Source: Kineothrix sp. IPX-CK (GTDB taxonomy: Bacteria > Bacillota > Clostridia > Lachnospirales > Lachnospiraceae). From it: a stretch of DNA of 64,000 nucleotides. Below, piece by piece: positions 46,847-55,500 of the stretch. Both the position numbers and the translations under genes were made by a program. The DNA is taken from NCBI RefSeq assembly GCF_039134705.1, contig NZ_CP146256.1:186001-250000 (forward strand), given 5' to 3'. The notes under the pieces were generated by a model, which worked only from the letters and a program-made list of their open reading frames with translations, was not told where the DNA came from and made no database searches. Numbering within the stretch: the first letter of the stretch is position 1; every line of letters starts with the position of its first letter.

Positions 46847-47659
46847 ATGAAGATAGGCGTCAGAGCACATGATTATGGAAGGCGAGAAATTGCGCAGATG
46901 GCAGAGGTTCTGGAGCGTGAGGGATATCAGTCTGTGCAGCTTGCGCTTCCGAAGGCTTTTTCTTCCATACAGTCCTATGAGTATATTGCGGAAAAAGAGC
47001 TGTATGAGATTGCTGAGGAGTTCGGCAAACGGGGAATCGAGATCGCGGTGTTAGGCTGCTATATGGATCTGGGAAATCCGGACGTCTCGGTAAGAGAGGC
47101 GGCGGTGAGAACTTTCAGGAGATGTCTGGGCTTTTCCAAAAGCATAGGCGCAAGGCTTACCGGCTCCGAGACGGCATATTCTCATCTGACGAAGCTGGAA
47201 AAGCAGAGATGGTTTCCTTTTATGATGGACAGTTTGAAACGGCTGACCGAGGAGGCAGAGCGGCTGAATACGTGGATGGGAATCGAGCCCGTGGCATGGC
47301 ATCCTCTGGACAGTGCAGATACGGCTGCAGAGGTCATAAGAGATCTGAAAAGTGATCATGTAAAAATAATCTTCGATCCGGTGAACGTGCTGGAGAGGCC
47401 TGGTGAGGTCTTGCAGGAGGCATATTGGAGACGCTGCTTCAAGGAGCTTGGGCCTTATATAGAGACGATACATTTGAAGGATTTTACAGTGGGGGAAAAC
47501 GGGAAATATTGTCCGAAGCTGCTTGGAGAAGGTGTTATGGACTTTGGAGTGCTTAAAGAGTGGATGAAGGGACATCCCGATATTCCGGTGCTGCGGGAGG
47601 AGATGGACCCTGAGACAGCAGGGCGGGACATCGCTTTTATGAAAAGACTTTACCGGTAG
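46847..47659 (+). CDS. Sugar phosphate isomerase/epimerase, AP-endonuclease-2-type TIM barrel
   Basis: 270 residues of the xylose-isomerase-like TIM barrel. Metal-binding positions are visible: Glu in GIEPVAWHP near 140, Asp in IIFDPVNVL, His in ETIHLKDF and Glu in REEMDP near the C-terminus. Such proteins isomerise or epimerise free or phosphorylated sugars. AAGGTGAAAG precedes the ATG; it follows the GH112 gene by 39 nt. It may act on rhamnose or the galacturonate side of the released sugars; the substrate cannot be deduced. Confidence 0.83.
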   Translation: MKIGVRAHDYGRREIAQMAEVLEREGYQSVQLALPKAFSSIQSYEYIAEKELYEIAEEFGKRGIEIAVLGCYMDLGNPDVSVREAAVRTFRRCLGFSKSIGARLTGSETAYSHLTKLEKQRWFPFMMDSLKRLTEEAERLNTWMGIEPVAWHPLDSADTAAEVIRDLKSDHVKIIFDPVNVLERPGEVLQEAYWRRCFKELGPYIETIHLKDFTVGENGKYCPKLLGEGVMDFGVLKEWMKGHPDIPVLREEMDPETAGRDIAFMKRLYR

Positions 47660-47678
47660 GAGAAATTTAAAGGGAATA

Positions 47679-47729
47679 AAAACGGAGATAATTTTACAGC
47701 GTAAAGCCATAAGATATCTCCGTTTTTTA
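47679..47729. terminator. Terminator between the isomerase and holin genes
   Basis: AAAACGGAGATA (47679-47690) pairs with TATCTCCGTTTT (47715-47726); the + strand continues TT, and the minus strand also has a T run (from the A tract), so it serves both convergent genes. Confidence 0.8.
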
Positions 47730-47735
47730 TTATAT

Positions 47736-48206
47736 TCATTCCACTTTGTCATCTACACTGTTTTTCATAGATATTAATATCTTGACTAAAAAACCCGGTA
47801 AGACGACTCCCATACGATTAGCATTTTCAAGAATAGACAGAAGTTCATTGATGATGAACCATACGGAGACCAGTAAGCCGAATAAGGTCTTGCTGTCAAA
47901 TCTTAGCCCCAGTTCGACGGCAAATTTATGGATCAAATAATCTGTGCTTACGGCGACTAAAATTGTTAAAATGTAGCCGATTTTCTTGTAAATGCCAATG
48001 AGACTTTTTTTGCTGCTCCACCTGTATTGAGGCTTGTCCGGATATTCAATGGCTTCTTTTTTGGCGGCGAGCATTCCGGAAATATAGTCAATTACCATCA
48101 AAACAGTTAATAGCATTAGCGTCGGGATAAGCAGTTCCATCGTATTGCTGATCCATGCGCCGATTGCGGCAACAACGCTTTTTTCGAAATTAAAGTTTGT
48201 TTTCAT
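47736..48206 (-). CDS. Holin, TcdE/phage holin family
   Basis: 156-residue membrane protein with three or four hydrophobic segments (about 10-25, 28-48, 80-97, 108-122) and the family pattern of a charged linker after the second segment (IEYPDKPQYRWSSKKSLIGIYKKIGY). Holins of this group make membrane lesions that release endolysins or, as with TcdE of Clostridioides, large toxins without signal peptides. I place the start at ATG 48206, after AAAGGGGTG; an upstream in-frame ATG at 48251 overlaps the end of a broken HTH gene. First clear gene of the AT-rich island. Confidence 0.82.
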   Translation of the reverse strand: MKTNFNFEKSVVAAIGAWISNTMELLIPTLMLLTVLMVIDYISGMLAAKKEAIEYPDKPQYRWSSKKSLIGIYKKIGYILTILVAVSTDYLIHKFAVELGLRFDSKTLFGLLVSVWFIINELLSILENANRMGVVLPGFLVKILISMKNSVDDKVE

Positions 48207-48247
48207 TTGGATAATCACCCCTTTCTTTGCGGACACCTGAGACAGAA

Positions 48248-48588
48248 TCATGCAATATATTCATTTTTTATTTCATCACAGAGCTGATTTTTTATCCTGG
48301 TAGTGTATTGCCTGGAGACCTTATATTCAGATGCAACTTTAGCACTGCTCTTACCTTCGATAAAAATTGAAAACAGGATTTTTTTCTGCTTCTGTATAAT
48401 TCCAAATTCGATTTCAATTATCCTCCACCTAAGTTGCTGTGATAGTCATATCAGAATGCACACCCTTCGTATGCCCTTAGCTGCTGGCCTATATTCCGAC
48501 AGAATTTTAGCATGTAACCTTCAAAGGATTAGATCAAGATCACACCATTTTGCGAAATTACAAATGTCATACTTTTTTGTTTTTCACC
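48248..48588 (-). pseudogene. Broken gene with sigma-region-4-like HTH, upstream of the holin
   Basis: One minus-strand frame stays coding-like from about 48588 down to the stop at 48248-48250 but is cut by two TGA codons (48521-48523 and 48446-48448). The last open part (about 65 codons) ends with GKSSAKVASEYKVSRQYTTRIKNQL, a helix-turn-helix of the sigma-70 region 4 type. Small sigma factors (TcdR, UviA type) stand beside holin and toxin genes in clostridia, so this could be a dead member of that group. The N-terminus cannot be placed and sequence error cannot be excluded. Confidence 0.5.
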
Positions 48589-48806
48589 GTTAATCTATTA
48601 CATCAATAAAAGATGAAAATATATCATAAATGTAAACTACTACATACAATTCAATTTTCTAATCTATTTTAGCCTCGAGCATGCAGAGTATTGTCAATTA
48701 AATTCTTTAGCCTCGCCTTAAATATCGTTGAGTTATGAAAAAGACACTTTTTAGCAGAAAAGTGATTAAATTAATTAACCACTTTTCATGCCGTATAAGA
48801 TATTAC
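48589..48806. other. AT-rich gap, no gene seen apart from a terminator
   Basis: Contains the terminator at 48757-48787 of the large minus-strand gene; nothing else supported. Confidence 0.4.
48757..48787 (-). terminator. Terminator of the 822-residue wall-hydrolase-like gene
   Basis: GAAAAGTG (48757-48764) and CACTTTTC (48780-48787) with AT-rich extension of the stem (TTAATTAATTTAAT loop region). On the minus strand it is followed by T-rich sequence (GTGTCTTTTT after a short gap). Confidence 0.55.
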
Positions 48807-51275
48807 TTATTTATGTGTATACATGTATAGTATGAAATTTGCATACGCGAGGCATGCGCCTTCAACAGAAGCATTATTTTGAATTGCATCGTTGCAAAAC
48901 ATGGTTACCAAAATCGTTTGATCAGTTGCAATCATATAATTTACCAAATGATATGAAAGTTCTATCGCGTTTGGTACATTTGCTGTTGAAAAACCTTGTT
49001 CATTAAGACAATATTCAAAACGATTTTTATAAAGCCGTTCTACACCATAATATTTTCGCAATGTCGAGGATAAAATGTACATATCCGTGTTACTTCCATT
49101 ATTTACAGCCTTCATTTCTTCCTGTATGAGTTCAGCTATTTTGTATCCATCTATATCGGCAATAATATCATAATAATTAAATTGACGTGTATCTGCCGGT
49201 GATGTCGTTTTAGGCTCTGAAGCTCCTACACGAGCATAAGCAACTTCTAAATTATCCATCAAACCTGTACTCTGGCCAGAATTCACCCATGCTTCATTAA
49301 TTGCAGTTGCTAAATCACCGGCCCAGGTAGACCATGGTGAGGGGAACCTTGAATCCAAGTAACATTTTATTGCAATTGCTAAGTGAGCAAATTCCATTAA
49401 CCCATAGTCATTGTCTGAAACAAGTGTTGGACGCGTTTCCAGAACAACACCGTTAACTATCTCTTCGCTGTAGTTAATATATGGATAAAATAAATTATCT
49501 AGTTCAGCACTCTGATTAATCCATAACAGGAAATCATGCTGTATAGGAGTCGTCAATTCCCACTTAATATCAGAATATTTATGTTGGAATATGTAATCTA
49601 GTACACCTAAACAACATTTATAGGTTCTCTCTGTATTGCTATATCCCCTATCTTTAGTAAAATTCCAATATGCTCTCTCTAATAAATTAACATAATCAAT
49701 TAAAGTAGTAATTGCAGTTGCACCATCCATATCTGCTCCACTTGGAAGATAAGGTGGTATATAATCAACCGATAAATCCACATGTGTAAAACCGGGATCT
49801 CTTCCACTTGCAATATTGTAATCCAAACCTATACGGGTATTTGCGACTGGATAAGATGAATTTTCATAAAATTGATCGAAGCTCCAATTTTCTGGTAATT
49901 TATAACCCAAATTTCCGCTGTATCCAGTAGACATATCTCCAACAAAACTAAACTTAGCGTAATTTTCTTGGGATATTCGTATACATACATTTCTTGAACC
50001 GTATACACCGATCAAATAAGGAGCATTATTTAATGCAAAATATTCATTAACAGCATTAAAGTATGGTAAAGCATTTGAAGATATTTGTTCATCCGTCAAA
50101 TCACAATCGACAGCAAAATATATGACTGTACGAGCTGGAATCTTTAATGATCTTGCAGCAGTAACTGCTTTTGCAGCATCAGATAATCCTTTTTCATAGG
50201 TGAAGTTAGCAACAGAAGAGTTATTTTCTTGAAAAATAGGAAAAATACTTAATCCACTTTTCAATATGTTTTGGATTTCATCGGTAGTTAAATTTTTATC
50301 CAATCCACCTGCCACTTTTGTAAGATATCGCCCCACATAGCGAAAACCTTGTTCAAATAAACCTTTAGCCATATCCACACTCAGTTTTGTAGAGCAGTCA
50401 CAAGCATTTTTGTTTCTTTCTGTATCACCTTTACTCAGAAGTAAGGCTCCCCATGTTCTACGATTTACTGCTCCAAGGGTAACAAGCGGATCTATATTTA
50501 AAAGCATAAACTTCTGGAAAGCCTCTACTGTTTCGGCAAGTGTATTATCAAAAGAGTTATTTATGGCCGTTTCAAATCCATTACAGATTAATGCACATCT
50601 AATCAATTTAATGTGTATACTATCAGCGCTATTCTTATTTACAACCGGAAACAAATTAAATGTATTTGGCCCAATTGCACCGTCAGGAGTTGTACCAATT
50701 TCCTTTTGAATGGCATAGATTAAGGATTTATTTGTTTTTCTCTCATACTTTCCCCATGTGGGTATTAAACCTAAGCTTTGCCAAAATAAATTATAATAAT
50801 TAGAATTAAGAAATTGCTGTACTTCCCTAATTTTACTACTCGAACCTGCAACCATAACAAAAGGATCTGTGTTAAGTAGTGCTTTTGTAAACATCGGCGA
50901 AATTGTCCCATCAGTTGTTGTAAAGCCAGCATCTCTTTTAAATGAGATGATGGCATTACCCGTACTTGTCCCATAGATTCCATCAAAGATTCCAGCATTA
51001 TAGCCTTTACAAAAAAGTCCTCCTTGAATAATTCGTAACAGTCGGTCGCTCGATGTTGCTCCAATTGTTGGACACTTATTAATAGTCCCTGATCCCATTA
51101 CTCCATCAATGGGAGTAGCACTCACCTCGATTTGTAGAGCCATGACAAGAGCTTTTACAGTCGTATTTCCGGTGATACCGTCCATATCAACTGGAAAAGA
51201 GCCGGAAACTATGCTAAAATAATTGGGGTAAGTCTGGTTTAACCATTCCTGTACTTGTAAAACTTTTGCATCCAT
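48807..51275 (-). CDS. Multidomain cell-wall-hydrolase-like protein: PG-binding-like repeats plus DUF1906 glycoside-hydrolase-like domain
   Basis: 822 residues without signal peptide or membrane segment. Residues 1-280 hold about four peptidoglycan-binding-type units (for example GIFDGIYGTSTGNAIISFKR near 95-114). Residues about 290-495 match DUF1906 (Rv2525c-like glycoside-hydrolase-like domain): CDCSTKLS, GFRYVGRYLT, FPIFQENNS, VIYFAVDCDL with its Asp, and YGSRNVC. Residues 510-822 are helical and not recognised. AGGAGGT stands 8 nt before the ATG. With a holin gene 600 nt downstream, export through the holin is plausible. Confidence 0.8.
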   Translation of the reverse strand: MDAKVLQVQEWLNQTYPNYFSIVSGSFPVDMDGITGNTTVKALVMALQIEVSATPIDGVMGSGTINKCPTIGATSSDRLLRIIQGGLFCKGYNAGIFDGIYGTSTGNAIISFKRDAGFTTTDGTISPMFTKALLNTDPFVMVAGSSSKIREVQQFLNSNYYNLFWQSLGLIPTWGKYERKTNKSLIYAIQKEIGTTPDGAIGPNTFNLFPVVNKNSADSIHIKLIRCALICNGFETAINNSFDNTLAETVEAFQKFMLLNIDPLVTLGAVNRRTWGALLLSKGDTERNKNACDCSTKLSVDMAKGLFEQGFRYVGRYLTKVAGGLDKNLTTDEIQNILKSGLSIFPIFQENNSSVANFTYEKGLSDAAKAVTAARSLKIPARTVIYFAVDCDLTDEQISSNALPYFNAVNEYFALNNAPYLIGVYGSRNVCIRISQENYAKFSFVGDMSTGYSGNLGYKLPENWSFDQFYENSSYPVANTRIGLDYNIASGRDPGFTHVDLSVDYIPPYLPSGADMDGATAITTLIDYVNLLERAYWNFTKDRGYSNTERTYKCCLGVLDYIFQHKYSDIKWELTTPIQHDFLLWINQSAELDNLFYPYINYSEEIVNGVVLETRPTLVSDNDYGLMEFAHLAIAIKCYLDSRFPSPWSTWAGDLATAINEAWVNSGQSTGLMDNLEVAYARVGASEPKTTSPADTRQFNYYDIIADIDGYKIAELIQEEMKAVNNGSNTDMYILSSTLRKYYGVERLYKNRFEYCLNEQGFSTANVPNAIELSYHLVNYMIATDQTILVTMFCNDAIQNNASVEGACLAYANFILYMYTHK

Positions 51276-51435
51276 AATTTTTTACCTCCTGAATTGTTTG
51301 ATAAAATAGATAGAGGAGATAAAATTCAATTTGTAAACACTAAAGTAAGAATTTAAAAACTTGATATTTTTTATCAATAAATTATGATCCATTATAAATT
51401 AGGTATATAAATAAATTTCATACGTGGAGGGGAAA

Positions 51436-52398
51436 TTGAAAGAGGGAGAAAATAGAAAGACTCATAATATTACACTTTTTTTCTTATTATGTTTAATAGT
51501 AATACTAATATTGTCGAGTATTCTTCAAAACTATCTTCTTAAAGAGAACATTGAGTTCAGGAATAATGTCATTATAGTTCGAATAATTGTTACTTGGTTT
51601 ATCATTCCATTTAGCATTGTTCTTTCATTTTTTAGGTTAATAAAAACTAAGTTAATAGAAGCAAAAGTAATAACAGCTATCAATATAACTGAGGGGCTAA
51701 TATTACTGATTATTCTTGTTATTTTTATGATCAGAATATTGGGATTTTACTTATTTGAAAATAGAAAAGAACAAATACTAGATAATGGATATATAATGGT
51801 CTATAGCGAAAATTTTCAGGAACAACAGACAAAGTATTATAAGCCTATTAGCAGGTTTCTGTATATGTATATTAGTGAATGGCCTGATGTAGAATTACTG
51901 TTGCAAATGCAAAGAAAGTATGGGGAAGATGTGGCACAAGTAGGTTATAATAACTCAGGATATCCCATGTTCTCAAAAATTGTATATATTGAAGGCCAAT
52001 CCCTGAAAATAAACTTTCTAATATCCGATAAAGAGACAATGGATGACAACTATTTTACTAGTGTTTTAGAAGGATATAATGAATATTTTTGGTCAGATGT
52101 AGAACAAGAACCTTCTTTAATTGAAAATAACTCTTCAAGCTTATCTATTACATTAATTAGTTTTAATAAAGATATTTTAAAATCAATGACTAAGAATGTA
52201 TATGATTGGTTGATTTTTCTCAAAATAAATTTGGATAATAATGTGAAAGATTATTTTAATCAAAATATAAATAGTATTGAATTGGTCAGTGAACAAACCG
52301 GTGAATTTTTTACTATTTATTTAGGAAAGGATGTTTTAGAATATTCGGAGGAAGAAATTCAAAGGATTCTCCTGCAGCAAACAGAACGTATAAAATAA
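51436..52398 (+). CDS. Three-TM protein with extracytoplasmic domain, unknown
   Basis: About 320 residues; membrane segments at about 11-32, 42-63 and 80-105, then about 215 residues predicted outside. No family recognised. Very AT-rich, with codon use (TTA, ATA, AAT) unlike the flanking sugar genes, a sign of transfer. I favour TTG 51436, with GGAGG (51426-51430) 5 nt upstream; GTG 51424 has no site in front. It is followed after 42 nt by a lipoprotein gene in the same direction and is probably cotranscribed with it. It diverges from the large wall-hydrolase-like gene. Confidence 0.6.
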   Translation: MKEGENRKTHNITLFFLLCLIVILILSSILQNYLLKENIEFRNNVIIVRIIVTWFIIPFSIVLSFFRLIKTKLIEAKVITAINITEGLILLIILVIFMIRILGFYLFENRKEQILDNGYIMVYSENFQEQQTKYYKPISRFLYMYISEWPDVELLLQMQRKYGEDVAQVGYNNSGYPMFSKIVYIEGQSLKINFLISDKETMDDNYFTSVLEGYNEYFWSDVEQEPSLIENNSSSLSITLISFNKDILKSMTKNVYDWLIFLKINLDNNVKDYFNQNINSIELVSEQTGEFFTIYLGKDVLEYSEEEIQRILLQQTERIK

Positions 52399-52440
52399 AG
52401 AAAGAGAGGAAAAAAGTATTACATGGAAGAGGGGACATCA

Positions 52441-53205
52441 ATGAAAACATTGAAAATTATATTAATATTAATGCTTATTCTTATTACTACAGGATGCGGT
52501 CAAAAGAATGAAGAAGGAGAAAACGAAATACCAAAAATAACTGTTTTAGAAGAACGGGAAACATCAGATTCATCAAAAGTTGATATACAGGATAACGGAA
52601 CAGAAAAAAATAAAATTGAAGAAACATCAAGACCAAGCAAGGAGGAAGTTCTAAGCAAGAGAGCTCAGGTTCTTGATGGCATGAGTGAAGAAGAAGTAAA
52701 CCGAATGAATCAGGTTATCAAAGATATCAATGTTAAAATGGAGCAGGAAATTATTTGGGGCAACCGTTTAGCAAGTTTGAGTGACCCACAAGATTTATAT
52801 TGGAACTTGTTGAGTAATACCGGTGAAGTACAAGTAGGATGGGCCTATGAACAAGATGCACTTGATCTAAAGAAAAGTACTGAACTATCAGAAGACGACT
52901 TCAATGAACAGTACGGTATAGCGGTCATGGAATATAATGAATATACTTCTGAGGACTTCATTTCATGTATGCAAGAATTGCGGGATAGCACAAATTATGA
53001 AGATTTTAAAAAAGATTTTAATCAATTAATAGATAATATGGAAAAGGCCGAAGAAACTCATAATGTAGGATATATAGAAAATATATATAAAATTATACAT
53101 GATATGGATTATTTTTTGCTCCGTTATGGCCCTGAAGATGTAGGTAAATACACAGAAGACAGTTCAACGGTTGCTAAATACTATGGTGTATTGAACGTAT
53201 ACTAA
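52441..53205 (+). CDS. Lipoprotein, unknown function
   Basis: 254 residues. Signal peptide of type II: MKTLKIILILMLILITTGC with lipid-bearing Cys19, then a charged linker to about 65 and a helical acidic domain (SEEEVNRMNQVIKDINVKMEQE near 83). No family recognised. ATG 52441 stands 7 nt after GAGGGG, which excludes the in-frame ATG 52423 inside that region. Partner of the membrane protein upstream; a 16-bp hairpin terminator follows. As neighbours of a wall-active protein and a holin, the two could be an immunity or sensing pair, which is only a hypothesis. Confidence 0.7.
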   Translation: MKTLKIILILMLILITTGCGQKNEEGENEIPKITVLEERETSDSSKVDIQDNGTEKNKIEETSRPSKEEVLSKRAQVLDGMSEEEVNRMNQVIKDINVKMEQEIIWGNRLASLSDPQDLYWNLLSNTGEVQVGWAYEQDALDLKKSTELSEDDFNEQYGIAVMEYNEYTSEDFISCMQELRDSTNYEDFKKDFNQLIDNMEKAEETHNVGYIENIYKIIHDMDYFLLRYGPEDVGKYTEDSSTVAKYYGVLNVY

Positions 53206-53224
53206 GAGATTATGAATGTAGATA

Positions 53225-53269
53225 GATAATGCAGTAAATGTTGATACCATTTACTGCATTATCTTGTTT
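53225..53269. terminator. Bidirectional terminator between convergent genes
   Basis: Perfect 16-bp arms (53225-53240 and 53248-53263) with a 7-nt loop, followed by TTGTTTAAT. It serves the lipoprotein gene and probably also the SH3-like gene on the other strand. Confidence 0.8.
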
Positions 53270-53277
53270 AATCCATA

Positions 53278-53799
53278 TTACCAAGTTCCATACATACTAA
53301 TCGTGGATGGGCCTGATCCAACACTAAGCCCAGTATCTACGAAACCATATTGCGATCCATCTCCAGTAACTTGTACCCAAGTACCGTTGGTACTCTCAAC
53401 ATAATTTATAGCTTTCCAATCCGGATGAGATTGTCCTGATAAAGCAGAACTACATGCAACACGACAATTACTAGCTACTGTTCCCCATTTCGTAGCGCCA
53501 GCTGTATACACTGTCGATGAACGACGAAATTTGAATGTTTTGTAGGTTGTACCATTAATTGACACAGTACCATAGGGATAAGCTGTACAATCAGAACATG
53601 CATTATTAGGTGGATTAATTAAATATCCATTTTTCATTCCTGAGCTACTTAAAAAATAGATTGCATAAAAATCGCCTTCAAAGCCAATTAAGGAAAAGGC
53701 CTCACGATTGGCTAAGGTACCAATTTGGGTTTTGCTTGATCCTGTGCTGTTATAAACAGGAATTGTACTACCACTTTTGTTAATTAAAAATTCTGACAT
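53278..53799 (-). CDS. SH3-like protein without signal peptide, unknown function
   Basis: 173 residues. The first 70 residues look like a bacterial SH3-type domain (SGSTIPVYNSTGSSKTQIGTL, then GDFYAIYF and GYLINPP), usual in proteins that bind cell walls. The second half is rich in Gly, Ser, Thr and aromatic residues, has three cysteines, and could be a second beta domain. No signal peptide. ATG 53799 follows AAGGAGATG; a longer frame from 53847 lacks a site. It resembles the accessory proteins encoded with phage-type lysins and lies in the same island as the holin. Confidence 0.6.
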   Translation of the reverse strand: MSEFLINKSGSTIPVYNSTGSSKTQIGTLANREAFSLIGFEGDFYAIYFLSSSGMKNGYLINPPNNACSDCTAYPYGTVSINGTTYKTFKFRRSSTVYTAGATKWGTVASNCRVACSSALSGQSHPDWKAINYVESTNGTWVQVTGDGSQYGFVDTGLSVGSGPSTISMYGTW

Positions 53800-53955
53800 A
53801 TTTTCATCTCCTTTTTTATTTTTTAACCGGTTATGTATATAAAGCAATTTGGTAAATAGTCAAGAAGTATTTTGATTTGTTTTTCGTACAGAAGGGTAAC
53901 TTTAATAGACCTACGGCTTTCATAACAAAAACGTAGATTTAGAATGAGATATGAA

Positions 53956-55236
53956 TTACCTACTCTTTTCCGGAGAGTAGAGTTGGCTCTTGTCCAGCAG
54001 ACCATAGAGCAGACGTATAAATTTACGGGAAGTCAACGCGAGTGCACGTTTGTGCTGATGGTTTCTTGTTTCAGCATATTTCTTATGATAGAAGTGTTCA
54101 TACTCAGGACAGTGTCTTATAACACTTCCAGTTGCTTCAATGATGTAATACCGAAGGTAACGGTTGCCAGCCTTACTCATATGTTTGTCTTCTGATTCAA
54201 AATCGCCTGAATCATTATCATTCCAAACGATACCGCAGTATTTTGCGAGTGAGTCAGCACTTTGAAAAACTTTAACAGAACCTATTTCAGCAAGAATTCC
54301 GGCAGAGTAAACCTTGCCAATTCCAGGGATGGAATTAAGCACTGTATATTCCTCGGGATTTAACCCTTGCACAGTTTGAAGGATTGCTTTATCAATTGCT
54401 TTTAATTCCTTCTCAAAAGAGCTGATGCAGTTAAATGAGGAGGCAATTGATATCGTAAGTGGCTCATATAGGCATTTATCAAGCCTGTATGAATTACGAG
54501 CTGCAGCCTGTATTATCTTAGCTGTTTCTTCCGGATCTGCGATGCGACCTTTACTTTTAGAGCTAATGAATACAACAAGGTCTTCAATAGAGGTATTTAC
54601 TATGTCCTCATTTGTTGTGAACTCTGTAAGAATAGCCTCGGCTGTAGCACCATATTTATTTGAAAAAGGATGCTCTCCATTGCGTAATAAGGCATACTCA
54701 CTGAACTTCAGAAAAATGTTATTTAACATATATGTTTTCTCTCTGGCAATACATTCAGTGATGTGCATACGATGTCTGGTAAGGCGTTGTAAGGCGAGAT
54801 ATTGGGAACCACGCCAAGGCTTGATGCTGATACGGCCAACACGGGCAAAATCAGCAATAACAAAGGAATCTATGCCATCATTTTTTCCAATGTCGTTGAA
54901 GGACTTTTTGTAATTCTTCACTTCCTTTGGATTGAGGCAATAAACACGGACGGAAAATGGAGCTAATAGATCGCTGGCTGAAAGGTAATTGGCCAGATGA
55001 ACTCCATAAAATCCTGTTGATTCCATGCCGATTACAACGAATTTGAACTGATGATTTGCAGTAAGGACATCAACAATTAGACTTTCAAGAAGAGCTGCAC
55101 CTTCTTGAGTATTTTCAATAGATTTCATTTTTATGAAGAACTCCTGATTAAAATCAAGTGCAGAAATAACATGAATACGGGATGCAATATCAATCCCAAC
55201 AAAAAGCGTTGAGAGGTAATCGATTTTTTCTTTCAC
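53956..55236 (-). CDS. IS110 family transposase
   Basis: 426-residue DEDD-type transposase. The N-terminal RuvC-like catalytic domain starts with VGIDIASR (Asp15) and the C-terminal Tnp domain carries LNSIPGIGKVYSAGILAEIG and the YCGI...SKAGNRYLRYYIIEA region that supplies the second active site. GTG start at 55236 after AGGTGGTGA. It is full length, so the element may be active. IS110 elements lack terminal inverted repeats and use a non-coding RNA from their own ends to choose target and donor. Confidence 0.92.
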   Translation of the reverse strand: MKEKIDYLSTLFVGIDIASRIHVISALDFNQEFFIKMKSIENTQEGAALLESLIVDVLTANHQFKFVVIGMESTGFYGVHLANYLSASDLLAPFSVRVYCLNPKEVKNYKKSFNDIGKNDGIDSFVIADFARVGRISIKPWRGSQYLALQRLTRHRMHITECIAREKTYMLNNIFLKFSEYALLRNGEHPFSNKYGATAEAILTEFTTNEDIVNTSIEDLVVFISSKSKGRIADPEETAKIIQAAARNSYRLDKCLYEPLTISIASSFNCISSFEKELKAIDKAILQTVQGLNPEEYTVLNSIPGIGKVYSAGILAEIGSVKVFQSADSLAKYCGIVWNDNDSGDFESEDKHMSKAGNRYLRYYIIEATGSVIRHCPEYEHFYHKKYAETRNHQHKRALALTSRKFIRLLYGLLDKSQLYSPEKSR

Positions 55237-55500
55237 GGATAGTCACCACCTTTCATAGCAGAATAAAAAGAATGTAATCATGGCTTGTCCCAGATCACTA
55301 CGCCACCCTAACCCTCGCGTTATTAGCATTCTCCGGTAAGAAATACCCTGCTGGTGGCTAGATACCAGGATGCAGCATTTGTGTAATAAGTCTTAGCGTA
55401 GCATTAGGGCTGCAAGCTTTCTTGGCAATAACAAAATGTTTTGCTGGAGAATTAAAGCAGTGACCACAGCTACAGTTCTTGTGAACTTAATTGTAACATC
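55237..55500 (-). ncRNA. Non-coding end of the IS110 element, possible bridge RNA
   Basis: About 260 nt with no reading frame, lying directly upstream of the transposase gene, where IS110-group elements encode the structured RNA that bridges donor and target DNA. Several short inverted repeats are present, for example GCTGGTGGCTAG and CTTAGCGTAGC-type segments, but I did not fold it. Assignment rests on position only. Confidence 0.35.

Noticed and set aside
48303..48593. 96-codon plus-strand frame opposite the broken HTH gene
   Set aside because: Low-complexity translation without start signals; the minus-strand reading has a recognisable HTH instead.
54425..54913. 162-codon plus-strand frame inside the IS110 transposase gene
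   Set aside because: Shadow of the transposase; no start signal or family.
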